A DNA stretch of 64,000 nucleotides from Sulfuritalea sp. (GCA_016712985.1 JADJQA010000019.1:16964-80963), one strand, 5' to 3'. Positions 25,485-35,509 are shown, counted from the stretch's first letter. Program-made: numbers and translations. Notes: generated by a model from the sequence alone, not told the origin.

Positions 25485-26312
25485 GTGCGCAGCGACTTCG
25501 CCGCCGCGGCCGAATCCTACGATTCGGCCGCGGTCCTCGCCCGCGAAGTGGGCGCCCGCATGGCGGCCCGGCTGGATCTGGTCAAGATCGCCCCGCGACG
25601 TGTCGCCGACATCGGGTGTGCCACGGGCGACGGCATTCGCGAATTGCAGCGACGCTATGGCGCGGGGCGGGGCAATCTCGCGCTCGCCATCGACTATGCG
25701 TTGCCGATGCTGCGCACCGTGCGCAGCCGCGTCCCGCTGGTGCAGCGTTTGACCGGACGTGGCCCGCGCCTGGTCAATGCCGACGTGCGTGCCTTGCCGC
25801 TGGCCGCCAATACCCTCGGTCTGGTCTGGTCGAATCTGGTGCTGCACTGGCTGGATGATCCGCTGCCCGCCTTGCGGGAATTGCAGCGTGTGCTGGAAGT
25901 CGGCGGCCTGCTGAGCTTTGCCACGCTTGGCCCCGACACGCTGAAGGAGCTTCGAGCTGCATCCGCGATGGTCGGCGCTGACGATACGACGAAGCGCTTT
26001 CTAGACATGCACGACCTGGGCGATATGCTGGTTGCCGCGGGGTTTGGCGATCCGGTGATGGACATGGAGATGATCACCCTGACCTATGCGACACCGCGCG
26101 CCTTTCTCACCGACCAGCGCCGCCTCGGGGTGCGCGACGCATTGCTGGGTCGGCAGGGCTGGCGCGACTGGCGCCGGCTGCTCAGGGTCTGGCCGCGGAA
26201 TGCCGACGGACGCCTGCCGGCCTGTTTTGAAATCGTGTACGGCCACGCCTGGAAGCCCGAGCCGCGGCAAATCGCCGACGGGCGAGCGGTAGTGAAATTC
26301 CATTCGCGATGA
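25485..26312 (+). CDS. bioC: Malonyl-ACP O-methyltransferase BioC
   Basis: 275 residues from a GTG. It methylates malonyl-ACP to start pimelate synthesis for biotin. AdoMet motif I VADIGCATGDG is at about 40-50; LVWSNLVLHWLDDP, the BioC signature with the substrate-binding region, is at about 107-120; FATLGPDTLKELR follows. It is in operon with bioB; bioF, bioH, bioA and bioD are not in the window. Confidence 0.93.
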   Translation: MRSDFAAAAESYDSAAVLAREVGARMAARLDLVKIAPRRVADIGCATGDGIRELQRRYGAGRGNLALAIDYALPMLRTVRSRVPLVQRLTGRGPRLVNADVRALPLAANTLGLVWSNLVLHWLDDPLPALRELQRVLEVGGLLSFATLGPDTLKELRAASAMVGADDTTKRFLDMHDLGDMLVAAGFGDPVMDMEMITLTYATPRAFLTDQRRLGVRDALLGRQGWRDWRRLLRVWPRNADGRLPACFEIVYGHAWKPEPRQIADGRAVVKFHSR

Positions 26313-26461
26313 AGCGCGCAAGGCAAAGGACGATCCGTCCGCGCAATCCCCTGGCGATCGATCCGTTGCTGCGCAAGGGTGGCGCACACCAGCGCAAGGA
26401 CAAGCGCGCCAGCCGGGCGCGGCAGAAGGCCGCATCGCGGCGCCGCGGTGATGAAAGCTGA
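26309..26461 (+). CDS. Small basic protein of unknown function
   Basis: 50 residues, starting at an ATG that overlaps the bioC stop (ATGA). About a third of it is Arg or Lys (for example RARQRTIRPRNPL and KDKRASRARQKAASRRR). Small Arg/Lys-rich open frames of this kind, with an NPL...LLRKGGAH centre, look familiar as short hypothetical proteins in betaproteobacteria. It could bind nucleic acid, or the frame may be open by chance in GC-rich DNA. Confidence 0.4.
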   Translation: MKRARQRTIRPRNPLAIDPLLRKGGAHQRKDKRASRARQKAASRRRGDES

Positions 26462-26882
26462 TTCTGCGGTGCCCGCGGCGGACCCGGCTCGAACCGATCG
26501 CAGCGTTACCGCGGCCGAGCGAGTGGCGCGAAGCGTGGACACGACATGCCTGCTTCAGACTGTCAACGGTCTGTCATCTTGCGATTGGCGGAGACGACCG
26601 GAGTCGAACGGTGGTACCACGTGCAGATACCCAAGGCTGACCGGCGCTATGACGCGCACCTGGAACAAAGCAAACCGAAGGGCTGATCAATGGCGAGGAA
26701 ATTTTCACAAAGCGTGCGAGGATGGCTCCGGAGTCGCAGTCCCGCGCTCAGACTCGGGTACAAGCATCTGGAAGCGCTTGACGGCTGCACCCGGCGTCAG
26801 CTACATTGCCTAACAGTCCATTGGATTTCCAATCCTTTATCCTCTGGATTTCCCAAACTTAAAACCTTACGGAGGCACCACC
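26462..26882. other. Gap before the TRAP operon
   Basis: About 420 bases. It holds a tRNA-3'-end-like fragment (separate entry), then an AT-richer stretch (26810-26875) that probably contains the TRAP promoter; TTGGAT...TATCCT (about 26821-26845) is the best hexamer pair. A GGAGG ribosome site precedes the dctP ATG. No gene is recognised. Confidence 0.5.
26586..26620 (-). other. Fragment resembling a tRNA 3' end
   Basis: Read on the minus strand: a T-loop-like GTTCGACTCC, flanked by ACCG and CGGT, then CGTCTCC and GCCA. A serine-type tRNA ending CGTCTCCGCCA would look like this. No matching GGAGACG acceptor strand or cloverleaf is found in the 100 bases upstream, and one G of the T stem seems missing. 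It may be an integration scar or chance. Confidence 0.25.
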
Positions 26883-27935
26883 ATGAAATTTGCATTCAAG
26901 TCCCTGGCCCTCGCCGTCGGCATTGCCTGCTCCGCCGTCCCCGCCGCTGCACAGGAAACGGTGCGCTGGGGCATCCCGATGGCTTTCGGCTCCAACCTCC
27001 TGGCGCTGGGCGACACCATGCCCTGGGTATCGGAGCAGTTGAAGAAGGTCTCGGGCGGCACGATCAACCTGCAAGTCTTCGAGCCCGGCAAGCTGGTGCC
27101 GGCGCTGGGAATCTTCGATGCCGTGTCCACCGGCAAGGTCGAGGCCGGCTACACTTGGATGGGCTATGAATCCGGCAAGGTGCCGGCATCGCAGTTGTTC
27201 GGTGCCATGCCCTTCGGCCTTGAGTCGCCGCAGTTCGCCGCCTGGATCTACTTCGGCGGCGGTGACGCGCTGCTGAAGGAGGTCTACAAGCCGCACAATG
27301 TCTACCCGATCTTCTGCGGCACGATCAGCCCCGAGGCGGCGGGCTGGTTCAAAAAGGAGATCAAGTCGGTCGCGGAGCTGAAGGGCCTGAAGTTCCGCGC
27401 CGCCGGACTGGGCGGCAAGATCTATCAGAAGGTCGGCGCCTCGGTGACCATGCTGCCGGGCGGTGAGCTGTTCCAGGCGCTCGAGAAGGGCGTGCTCGAC
27501 GGTACCGAATTCTCGCTGCCCACGGTGGACGACCAGCTCGGCTTCGACAAGGTGGCCAAGAACTATTACCTGCCGGGCTGGCACCAGCCGTCCACCAACC
27601 AGTTCCTCTACGTAAACATGGCCGCCTGGGGCAAGCTGAAGCCGCAAACGCAGGTGCAGATCGAGACCACCTGCACCGCGGGGGTGACCATGGCGCTGGC
27701 CAAGGCCGAGGCGCTCCAGGGCGAAATGCTGGCCAAGTTCGAGAAGGAAGGCGTCGCGCTGCGCAAGTTCGACAAGGCCATGCTCGACGCCTTTGCCAAG
27801 GCCTCGAAGGAAGTGATGATCGAGGAGTCGGCCAAGGACCCGATGTTCAAGAAGGTGCACGACAGCATGGTTGCTTTCCAGGCCAAGAACCGCAAGTGGC
27901 ACGACCTGGGCTACCTGCCGCGCGACTACAAGTGA
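26883..27935 (+). CDS. TRAP transporter substrate-binding protein
   Basis: 350 residues with a signal peptide (LALAVGIACSAVPAAAQ). A periplasmic binding protein of the DctP superfamily, the subgroup named for mannitol/chloroaromatic compounds and shown in one thermophile to bind lactate. The core has ELKGLKFRAAGLGGKIYQKV with the Arg that clasps the substrate carboxylate, and WHQPSTNQFLYVN. It feeds the DctQ/DctM permease genes that follow. The lactate oxidation genes just downstream on the other strand make a 2-hydroxy acid the best substrate guess. Confidence 0.9.
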   Translation: MKFAFKSLALAVGIACSAVPAAAQETVRWGIPMAFGSNLLALGDTMPWVSEQLKKVSGGTINLQVFEPGKLVPALGIFDAVSTGKVEAGYTWMGYESGKVPASQLFGAMPFGLESPQFAAWIYFGGGDALLKEVYKPHNVYPIFCGTISPEAAGWFKKEIKSVAELKGLKFRAAGLGGKIYQKVGASVTMLPGGELFQALEKGVLDGTEFSLPTVDDQLGFDKVAKNYYLPGWHQPSTNQFLYVNMAAWGKLKPQTQVQIETTCTAGVTMALAKAEALQGEMLAKFEKEGVALRKFDKAMLDAFAKASKEVMIEESAKDPMFKKVHDSMVAFQAKNRKWHDLGYLPRDYK

Positions 27936-28064
27936 GCCAGGCCCGGTGGCGGCGCTCGACGGCAGCGCCGCCACCGTCGGCATGAAGCCACAGGCCGCCC
28001 CCGGCCCGACGAACCCAGATTCGACCGCGCGCTAGACCCGCGCCGGTACACAGGAGACAACACC

Positions 28065-28637
28065 GTGAGCAAATCCTCTGCTGGGATCGACCTGGCGCCG
28101 GGTGGCATTTTGCTGCCCGAGACGGCGGTATCTCGCGCCGTCGACCGTTTGGCGACCTGGGTGGGCGAAATCGCCTCTCTATTGTGGGCCGTGCTGGTGC
28201 TGGTGATCGTGGTCCAGGTGGTGGCGCGCTATGCCTTCGGCCAGGGCTCGATCATGATGGAAGAGCTGCAGTGGCACCTGTACGCGATCGGCTTCATGCT
28301 CGGGATGGGCTTCACCGAAGTGCAGGGGCGCAACGTGCGCATCGACGTGCTGGCGGAGAGGTTCGCACCGCGCACCCGGCAGTGGATCGAGCTGGTGGGC
28401 ATCGGCGCGCTGCTGCTGCCCTTTACGCTGGTGGTGATCTGGTTCGCGATACCGTTCTTCTGGTCGTCCTTCACGCTCCACGAGGTGTCGTCGGCAGCGG
28501 GCGGCCTGCCCTACCGCTGGTTTCTGAAGTCCTTCATCGTCAGCGCCTTCGCCCTCCTCGCGCTGGTGGCCTTCGGGCGCCTGACGCGGGTACTGGCCGC
28601 GCTGTCCGCCGGCGCGGCGTCCGCGCCGCGACACTGA
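28065..28637 (+). CDS. TRAP transporter small permease (DctQ)
   Basis: 190 residues from a GTG, with GGAGA before it. Four membrane segments: SLLWAVLVLVIVVQVVARYA, the HLYAIGFMLGMGF region, VGIGALLLPFTLVVIWFAI and FIVSAFALLALVAFG. The conserved MMEELQWHLYAIGFMLG block is the DctQ signature. It pairs with DctM to form the sodium-driven membrane unit. Confidence 0.93.
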   Translation: MSKSSAGIDLAPGGILLPETAVSRAVDRLATWVGEIASLLWAVLVLVIVVQVVARYAFGQGSIMMEELQWHLYAIGFMLGMGFTEVQGRNVRIDVLAERFAPRTRQWIELVGIGALLLPFTLVVIWFAIPFFWSSFTLHEVSSAAGGLPYRWFLKSFIVSAFALLALVAFGRLTRVLAALSAGAASAPRH

Positions 28638-28650
28638 TCGGGGTCCTGCC

Positions 28651-30024
28651 ATGCTGCCCTTCTACGAATGGTTGGCCATCGCGCTGATGGTCGTCTTCAT
28701 CCTCGCGCTGTTCACCGGCTTCCCGGTGGCCTGGCTGCTCGCGGGCCTGTCGCTCGTCTTCGCCGGGATGGGCATCTTCCTGGGCGAACAGTTCGGCCTC
28801 GACACCTTCATGATGACGAGCTGGGCCAAGTTCAGCGGCGTCATCGACCGCTTCGACGGCATCATGAGCAACTGGGTGCTGGTGAGCCTGCCCATGTTCG
28901 TCTACATGGGGTTGATGCTGGACAAGTCCGGTGTCGCCGATACCATGATGCGCAACTTCGTCAAGGTCTTCGGTGGCATCCGCGGCGGCCTGGGCCTGAC
29001 GGTGGTGGTCATCGGCATCCTGCTGGCCGCCAGCACCGGCATCGTCGGGGCGTCTGTCGTGCTGCTGGCGATGCTGAGCATGCCGATCATGCTGCAGAAC
29101 CATTACAGCAAGGCCATCGCCTCGGGCGTGGTGGCGGCCTCGGGCACGCTGGGCATCCTGATCCCGCCGTCCATCATGCTGGTGCTGATGGCCGACCAGG
29201 TGTCGGTGTCGGTGGGTGATCTGTTCATGGGCGCGCTGATTCCCGGCGTGGCGCTGGGCCTGCTGTACATGGTGTATCTGGTAGCTGTGGGGTACATCCG
29301 GCCCGACCTGGTGCCGCCACGGCCGGCCGATGCCGAGAAGCTGACGCTGCGCCAGGTCGGCATCGCCTTCCTGTCCACCTTGCCGACCTTCGGGCTGATC
29401 CTGGTGGTACTGGGCGGCATCTTCTTCGGCATCGCCACGCCCACCGAAGCCTCGGGCCTGGGCGCCTTCGGCGCCATCTTGCTGGCCGCGGCCAATGGAC
29501 GGCTGAGCCTGAAGGTGCTGCGCGCGGTGGGCATCCAGACCACGCTCACCACCTGCTTCATCTTTGCCATCTTCATCGGTGCCACGGTCTTTGCCTACGT
29601 GCTGCGGCTGGTCGGCGGCGACGAGCTGATCGGCGAATTCTTCAAGGGCCTGGGCCTGGGCCCGACCGAGTTGGTGCTGGTGGTGCTGGCGGTGGTATTC
29701 GTCGCCGGCTTCTTCCTGGACTGGTTCGAGATCGTGCTGATCATCGTTCCGCTGCTGGCTCCGGTGATAAAGCTGGCGGGCGTGGACATGACCTGGTTCC
29801 TGATCCTGATCGCTCTGATGCTGCAGACCTCGTTCCTCACGCCGCCGGTGGGCTTCTCGCTGTTCTACCTGAAGGGCGTGGTACCCAAGAGCGTGACCAT
29901 CGGGGACATCTACGTCGGCGTCATACCTTTCGTGCTGCTGCAAATGCTGATGGTGGCCTTGTGCTTCGCTTTCCCGGCCGTCATCACCTGGCTGCCGCAG
30001 CAGATGTACGGCAGCGGGGGCTGA
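28651..30024 (+). CDS. TRAP transporter large permease (DctM)
   Basis: 457 residues, about twelve membrane helices. Conserved are GVVAASGTLGILIPPSIMLV (about 151-170), the Na+/substrate-binding block, and the second half with ILIALMLQTSFLTPPVGFS. It starts 13 bases after dctQ. It catalyses Na+-coupled uptake of the acid carried by the periplasmic protein. Confidence 0.95.
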   Translation: MLPFYEWLAIALMVVFILALFTGFPVAWLLAGLSLVFAGMGIFLGEQFGLDTFMMTSWAKFSGVIDRFDGIMSNWVLVSLPMFVYMGLMLDKSGVADTMMRNFVKVFGGIRGGLGLTVVVIGILLAASTGIVGASVVLLAMLSMPIMLQNHYSKAIASGVVAASGTLGILIPPSIMLVLMADQVSVSVGDLFMGALIPGVALGLLYMVYLVAVGYIRPDLVPPRPADAEKLTLRQVGIAFLSTLPTFGLILVVLGGIFFGIATPTEASGLGAFGAILLAAANGRLSLKVLRAVGIQTTLTTCFIFAIFIGATVFAYVLRLVGGDELIGEFFKGLGLGPTELVLVVLAVVFVAGFFLDWFEIVLIIVPLLAPVIKLAGVDMTWFLILIALMLQTSFLTPPVGFSLFYLKGVVPKSVTIGDIYVGVIPFVLLQMLMVALCFAFPAVITWLPQQMYGSGG

Positions 30025-30480
30025 GCGCGTGCTTCACCGGCGCGATCGCCGGCGACAACACCCGCTTGCGTAGCCGCCTGGCCGAGGTGGTGGCGCGCTC
30101 GACCGGGTGCTGCTCATCGAGATGTCTCCTGAGAAGTTCACCTGATTGGCAAGGAGCCTCAGCCCGTCATTCCGGGGCCGCGAAGCGGAACCCGGAATCC
30201 AGGAAACACGGCTGGAAATTCTCTGGATTCCGGGTTTCGCCCCAGCGGGCAGCCCTGCAATGACGAGCCAACCGATGGCGGGATCAAAGGGATCAAAAGG
30301 GCCCGGCACAAGGCGTCAATCCGTGGCTGGCTTCTCCCTTGATTCGGCAGGATTTTGCGTCGTATCCAGGGCAAGGTTTGCAAATCGGGGAAATGGATAC
30401 CCGTTACGTGTCGGCCGCCGGGGCTCCGTGGTGGGAGGCGATTTCAGCCTGGTCGCATTCGCGGCCCGCGCGCGTGATCG
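30025..30480. other. Gap between TRAP and lactate operons
   Basis: About 455 bases between two converging operons. It holds one REP-like element (30166-30264, separate entry) and otherwise no recognisable gene. The REP hairpin may act as a shared bidirectional end for both transcripts. Confidence 0.5.
30166..30264. repeat. REP-like element, GTCATTCCGG family, copy 1
   Basis: GTCATTCCGGGGCCGCG opens and GCAATGAC closes the element; inside, ACCCGGAATCCAG and CTGGATTCCGGGT are exact inverted arms. Relatives of the same family lie at 52174-52250 and 57650-57714. Confidence 0.75.
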
Positions 30481-33258
30481 TCAGCAGCCCATCGCTTCGC
30501 GACGACTGCATTCTTCGAGCAGATAGGCGATGGAGCGATAGGGGCGACCGGTTTCGGCGGTCAGTCCGATTTCGCAGGTGCGATTGGTTGATATCCCCTC
30601 GCAACAGTTCGCCGGCAGCGCTTCGTGCACCTTGCGCAGGGCGTGGGCGTTCAGCTCGGGGACGACGAAGCCGCGGTCCCCGGCAAAGCCGCAGCAGGTG
30701 ACGCCGGCGGGTTCGACGATCTCGACGACGCAGGCTTCGATCAGCCGCCGCAGCTTGGCGTCCGATGCGAGGCGGCGCACGCTGCAATTGATGTGCAACG
30801 CAACCGGCCCGGGTTTGCGTGTAATCGCCAGGCGCGGCAACAGCGCGTCGTGGGCAAACTCGTGAAAGTCGAGTAACGGCAGCCGCCCGGCGAGGTGTTT
30901 CTGCATGCGTACGGAACAGGTGCTGGCATCCATGATGATCGGGTAGAAGCCGCCGCGGCCGTCGTCGGCCGCCTGCATCAGCGCGGCGGTAACGGCGTCG
31001 GCCATTTGCCCAGCTTCCTCGGCCATGCCCTTGCTGGCGAGCATCTGGCCGCAGCATAGTTTGTCGAAGCCCTCCGGCAGTCGCGGCGCGTAGCCGGCGC
31101 GCTCCAGCAGTTCCATCACCACCTCCGGCAGTGCGGCTTCGTCGGGGCTGTTGGAGCCGAAAATGCGGCCGCCACAGGCAGGGAAATACACCACCGGATC
31201 GCCGGGGCCGCCGCGCGGCGCGGGCAGTTTGCCGGCCCGCGGCATGCCGCGCTTCCAGGCGCCGCCCGAGAGGCGGCCAACCAGGCCGTCGCCGACCACG
31301 CTCGATACGGCATGCCCGAGGGTCAGCCCGACCCGCGACGCCGTCGCCACCTTGTCAAAATGGCCGACGGCCCATTGCCCGACCTGGCGCGAGGCGCTGC
31401 CCAACCCCCGGCCGCGCAGACGGCGCGTCAGTTCTCCGGTATCGATGCCGACCGGGCAGGCGGTGGAACACAGGCCGCAACCCGCGCAGGTATCGAGGCC
31501 GTAGTAGGCGAACGCGGCCTCGACGTCGGCGGCATCCTCGCCGGCGGCGGCGCGACGCGACAGCTCGCGCCAACTGACGATGCGCTGGCGCGGCGAGAGG
31601 GTCAGGCGGTGCGAGGGGCACAGCGGTTCACAGAAACCGCACTCGATGCAGCGGTCGACGATGTCCTCGGCGGCCGGCATCATCTTGAGATGCTTGAGGT
31701 GCGCCTGGGGATCGTCGTTGATGATGACGCCTGGATTGAGGAGGCCTTCCGGGTCGAACAGGCGCTTGATCCGCCGCATCAGATCGGTGGCCTGGCGGCC
31801 CCACTCCATTTCGACGAACGGCGCCATGTTGCGACCGGTGCCGTGCTCGGCCTTCAGCGATCCGTCGTACTTGTCGACCACCAGCGTGCAGACCTCGTCC
31901 ATGAACCGGGAATACCGGTCCACTTCGGCGGCGGTGCTGAAATCCTGGGTGAACACGAAGTGCAGGTTGCCGTCCAGGGCGTGGCCGAAGATGATGCCTT
32001 CGGTATAGTCGTACTTGCGCAGCAATGCCTGCAGGTCGAGCGTGGCGGCCGCCAGCGAATCGAGCGGGAAGGCCACGTCCTCGATGATCACGGTGGTGCC
32101 GGTGCGGCGCACGGCGCCGACCGAGGGGAAGGTGCCCTTGCGCACTTTCCAGTACATGTCGCAGGTGGCCGGGTCCGTGGAGAATGCAGGCGCTTCCACC
32201 GTGGCGATGCCGGCCAGTGCGCCCAGCGCGGCGTTCATGCGCTGTTGCAGCACAGTCGCGGTCTCCGCGCGCACCTCGATCAGCAAGGCGGCGACATCGT
32301 TGCCCAGCGCGCGAATCATCGGCGGCAGGCCGGGCTTGTTCTCCACCGAGCGCAGCGCCGGGCGGTCGAGCAGTTCCACGGCGGACACCGGTTGCTTTTT
32401 GAGCCGGACCACGGCCTCGCAGGCGGTCTGGATCGAGGGGAAGAACACCAGCGCGCTGGCCTTCCAGGGATCCTCGACCACGGTACGGTAGGTGACGCGG
32501 GAGATGAAGCCCAGCGTGCCTTCCGAACCGATCATCAGGTGCGCGAGGATGTCGATCGGATCCTCGAAATCGACCAGCGCGTTGAGGCTGTAGCCCGTGG
32601 TGTTCTTGATCTGGTACTTGTGGCGGATGCGGGCGGCCAGGGTTTCGTCGGCGCGCGTGGCGGCGCCCAGGCGTTCCAGGTCGCCCACCAGCGCGGCGTG
32701 GCTCTGCTTGAAACTGGCGACGCTGTAAGGATCTTCGGTATCCAGCACGGCGCCGTCGGCGAGTACCACACGCAGCCCGGCCAGCGTGCGGTAGCTGTTC
32801 TGGGAAGTCCCGCAGCACATCCCCGAGGCATTGTTGGCGGCGATGCCGCCGATTTTGCAGGCATTGATCGAAGCCGGATCGGGGCCGATCTTGCGACCAT
32901 GCGGAGCGAGGCGGTAGTTCACCTCGCCGCCGATGATGCCGGGGCCGACGCGCACCGTGGCAGCCTGCGGTCCGATTTCGCAGGTGGCGAAGCCTTCGCC
33001 GATCAGTGCCAGCACGCTGTCGGAGACGGCCTGACCGGAAAGGCTGGTGCCCGCAGCGCGAAAGGTTACCGGACGCCTGTGCGCGTGGGCCGCCTGCAGC
33101 AGTGCCTGCACCTCTTCCTCGGATTCGACCACGGCGACCACCTCCGGGATCATGCGGTAGAAGCTGGCATCGGTGCCGTAGGCCAGTCGGCGCAAGTTGT
33201 CGGTAATGACCTGGCGTTCGGGAAGGATGCGGGAAAGGGCTTTGATCAGCGGGCTCAT
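30481..33258 (-). CDS. FAD- and Fe-S-containing D-lactate dehydrogenase (Dld-II-like)
   Basis: 925 residues, a respiratory oxidase of D-2-hydroxy acids. The N-terminal FAD domain has VTFRAAGTSLSGQAVSDSV (PP loop, about 63-81) and GIIGGEVNY; the FAD-oxidase C domain has GHALDGNLHFVF. Two ferredoxin-type motifs follow: CIECGFCEPLCP (near 540) and CAGCGLCSTACP (near 594). Two CCG domains then carry LCCGQML and TCCGFAG. This matches the Shewanella Dld-II type rather than the short GlcD. The ATG at 33258 overlaps the lutB stop, so it is the last gene of the lactate operon. Confidence 0.9.
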   Translation of the reverse strand: MSPLIKALSRILPERQVITDNLRRLAYGTDASFYRMIPEVVAVVESEEEVQALLQAAHAHRRPVTFRAAGTSLSGQAVSDSVLALIGEGFATCEIGPQAATVRVGPGIIGGEVNYRLAPHGRKIGPDPASINACKIGGIAANNASGMCCGTSQNSYRTLAGLRVVLADGAVLDTEDPYSVASFKQSHAALVGDLERLGAATRADETLAARIRHKYQIKNTTGYSLNALVDFEDPIDILAHLMIGSEGTLGFISRVTYRTVVEDPWKASALVFFPSIQTACEAVVRLKKQPVSAVELLDRPALRSVENKPGLPPMIRALGNDVAALLIEVRAETATVLQQRMNAALGALAGIATVEAPAFSTDPATCDMYWKVRKGTFPSVGAVRRTGTTVIIEDVAFPLDSLAAATLDLQALLRKYDYTEGIIFGHALDGNLHFVFTQDFSTAAEVDRYSRFMDEVCTLVVDKYDGSLKAEHGTGRNMAPFVEMEWGRQATDLMRRIKRLFDPEGLLNPGVIINDDPQAHLKHLKMMPAAEDIVDRCIECGFCEPLCPSHRLTLSPRQRIVSWRELSRRAAAGEDAADVEAAFAYYGLDTCAGCGLCSTACPVGIDTGELTRRLRGRGLGSASRQVGQWAVGHFDKVATASRVGLTLGHAVSSVVGDGLVGRLSGGAWKRGMPRAGKLPAPRGGPGDPVVYFPACGGRIFGSNSPDEAALPEVVMELLERAGYAPRLPEGFDKLCCGQMLASKGMAEEAGQMADAVTAALMQAADDGRGGFYPIIMDASTCSVRMQKHLAGRLPLLDFHEFAHDALLPRLAITRKPGPVALHINCSVRRLASDAKLRRLIEACVVEIVEPAGVTCCGFAGDRGFVVPELNAHALRKVHEALPANCCEGISTNRTCEIGLTAETGRPYRSIAYLLEECSRREAMGC

Positions 33259-34689
33259 GCTTGCCTTTCCTTCAGCAGGTCGCGCAGGCGCTTGGGCGCC
33301 GGCTTGAGCGGGGTGCGGCAGCGCGTCCAGGCGCCTTGCTCGATCGGCGACAGGGCGCGGCCGCGGCTCATGAACCACGAGGTGATGCGGTACATCCGCA
33401 GGCGGCTGTAGATCAGTGCCCAGCCGCTCCAGATCGTGCTAATCAGTTTCGTGCGGGCGGAGCCGCTGCCGCGCAGGGTGGCGTCCGCACTGTCCGGTCT
33501 TGCCTGGGCTTCATTGCGCAAGCGGATCAGCAGATCGGTGATCGGGATGCGCACCGGACAGACGTCGGCGCAGGCGTGGCACAGCGTCGAGGCGAAGGAC
33601 AGCGGGTAGGTGGCGTCGAGACCGCGCAGGTGGGGCGAGATGATGGCGCCGATCGGGCCCGGATAGGTGGTGCCGTAGGCGTGGGCCGCCGATCCGCGCA
33701 TACACCGGGCAGTGGTTCATGCAGGCGCCGCAGCGGATGCATTGCAAGGTGGCCCGCAGTTGCAGATCGCCGTAGGCCTGGGTCCGGCCGTTGTCGACCA
33801 GGATCAGGTGCACTTCCTCGGGGCCGTCAAGTTCGCCTGCCTTGCGCGGACTGCTGATCAGGTTCAGGTAGGTGGTCACCGGCTGCCCGGTCGCCGAGCG
33901 CGGCAACAGGCTGTTGAGCGGGGGAACGTGCTCGAGTTTGGCGACCACCTTTTCGATGCCGGTGATGGCGATATGCACCCTGGGCACCGTGGTGCACATC
34001 CGGCCGTTGCCTTCGTTCTCGACCAGGAACAGCGTCCCGGTCTCGGCGACGGCGAAGTTGACTCCGGACAGGCCGATATCGGCCGCGGCGAATTTGCGCC
34101 GCAGCACGCGGCGGCCGATCTGGATCAGCGTATCGACATCCTCGCTGTAGGCGACGCCCGGAATCTTCTCCGCGAACAGCGCGGCGATCTGCTGCTTGGT
34201 CTTGTGGATCGCCGGCATGATGATGTGCGAGGGCGCTTCTCCGGCCAACTGGACGATGTACTCGCCCATGTCGGTCTCCAGCGTCTCGATGCCGGCGGCT
34301 TCCATCGCGTGGTTGAAGCCGACCTCTTCGCTGACCATCGATTTGCCCTTGGCAATCAGGCGCGCATCGACGCGGCGGGCGATGCCCAGCGCGATGGCGT
34401 TGGCCTGGTCGGGAGTCTCCGCCCAGTGCACCTGGATGCCATTGGCGGTGAGATTTCGCTCGAGTTGTTCGAGCAGGTCGGGGAGCCTGGCGAGGCTGTA
34501 GCGGCGGATGGCTTCGCCAAGGTCGCGCAAGCTGGAAAGGTCTTTCGGGTCGGGAAACTGGGCGCGGCGCTTCATCTGCAGGAAGTCCATCGCGCCGCGA
34601 AAGTTCTTGCGCTGGGCCGGGTCGTTGAGGGCAGCCAGGCTGCGCTCCTTGAATCCCTTGGCGGGGTGGATCTGGATCGGCTGGCTCAT
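33255..34689 (-). CDS. lutB: L-lactate oxidation Fe-S protein LutB (LldF), one frame break
   Basis: About 478 residues after repair. The LUD domain at the N-terminus contains AKGKSMVSEEVGFNHAMEAA, and the C-terminal half has the ferredoxin motifs CIRCGACMNHCP and CHACADVCP. It is the Fe-S subunit of the LutABC complex that oxidises L-lactate to pyruvate. After YARIGG the frame slips by one base near 33683-33685 (GGG); the other frame continues with HAYGTTYPGPIGAI. The length 1435 is 3n+1, so an extra base or two lost ones are likely. It overlaps lutC and dld2 by four bases each (ATGA). Confidence 0.9.
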
Positions 34690-35372
34690 GGCTTGTCTCC
34701 ATTGGTGTTGCAGAGCAGGACCACCACTTCGCGCGGGCCATGGGCGCCGTAGGCCAGCGTTTGCTGGATGTCGGCGGTCTTCGATGGCCCGGAGATGACC
34801 AGGGCATTGGTCGGCATGCCCGTCGCCCAGTGTTCGGCGGTGATTGCCGCAAGCAGGTTGGCGTGAATCAGCGCGGCATCGAGCAGCACGAAGTGGATGT
34901 GCGGCACCAGCGACATGAGTCGCGGCTCGCTGGCATCCGGCCAAAGGATCAGGCTCCCGGTGTCGGCGATGGCGCCGCGGGCGCCGGTGAGCGAGGCATC
35001 GATGTCGTCGAACAGTTCGTCGCGCCATTTATCGACGGGACGGTTGTAGGGCACCAGTCTTGGCGCGGCCGGACCGGCAGCGTTCAGGTGCGCAGCCAGT
35101 TGCGCGCCGTGCCGGGTGTTCGGACCGAACAGCAGGGTGCGGACTCCTTTCCCGGCGGCGAGTTTCGCCAGCAGCAGCGGCCAGTCCTGCGCCGTGGTGT
35201 CGTGCACCTCGGCGCGGGCGGCTTCGATGTTCTTCCTGAACAGCGCAATGGCGGCGGCGGCGTCCGCCGGAGGCGGATGCATGGCGCGCCAGGCGCCGAG
35301 GTCGGGCAGTACGGCGGGGCTTCCGGCCGGCGCGGCGCGCAGGCGGCCGAGGATGCGCTCGCGGGCGCTCAC
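34686..35372 (-). CDS. lutC: Lactate utilisation protein LutC (LldG)
   Basis: 228 residues from a GTG. A LUD-domain protein, third component of the LutABC lactate oxidation complex. The conserved end contains GAIADTGSLILWPD, HIHFVLLDAALIHANLLAAI and ISGPSKTADIQQTLAYGAHGP. I chose the GTG at 35372, because LutC proteins begin MSARERIL and the longer frame is GC-rich intergenic repeat. It overlaps lutB by four bases (ATGA). Confidence 0.92.
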   Translation of the reverse strand: MSARERILGRLRAAPAGSPAVLPDLGAWRAMHPPPADAAAAIALFRKNIEAARAEVHDTTAQDWPLLLAKLAAGKGVRTLLFGPNTRHGAQLAAHLNAAGPAAPRLVPYNRPVDKWRDELFDDIDASLTGARGAIADTGSLILWPDASEPRLMSLVPHIHFVLLDAALIHANLLAAITAEHWATGMPTNALVISGPSKTADIQQTLAYGAHGPREVVVLLCNTNGDKP

Positions 35373-35385
35373 AGGACACTCCCCA

Positions 35386-35509
35386 CTCCTCGGCCCCCGC
35401 CGCCAAGCCCCCCCCCGCCGCCAAGGGCGGGGGTGACGGCGGTTCGGCTGCTGGCGCAGCCTCCGGGTCGTAGGCTGCGCCGCCCTTGAGGCGGCTCGGC
35501 GGACGGCGC
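35386..35509. repeat. GC-rich palindromic repeat, copy 4
   Basis: The lutA-lutC gap contains CCCCCGCC repeats, GCCGCCAAGGGCGG, and a large inverted pair GGCTGCGCC...GGCGCAGCC (about 35451-35483). CCAAGGGCGGGGGTGAC recurs nearly exactly near 39797. It lies between two genes of one operon. Confidence 0.55.

Noticed and set aside
31312..33411. 699-codon plus-strand frame
   Set aside because: Antisense to the FAD/Fe-S lactate dehydrogenase.
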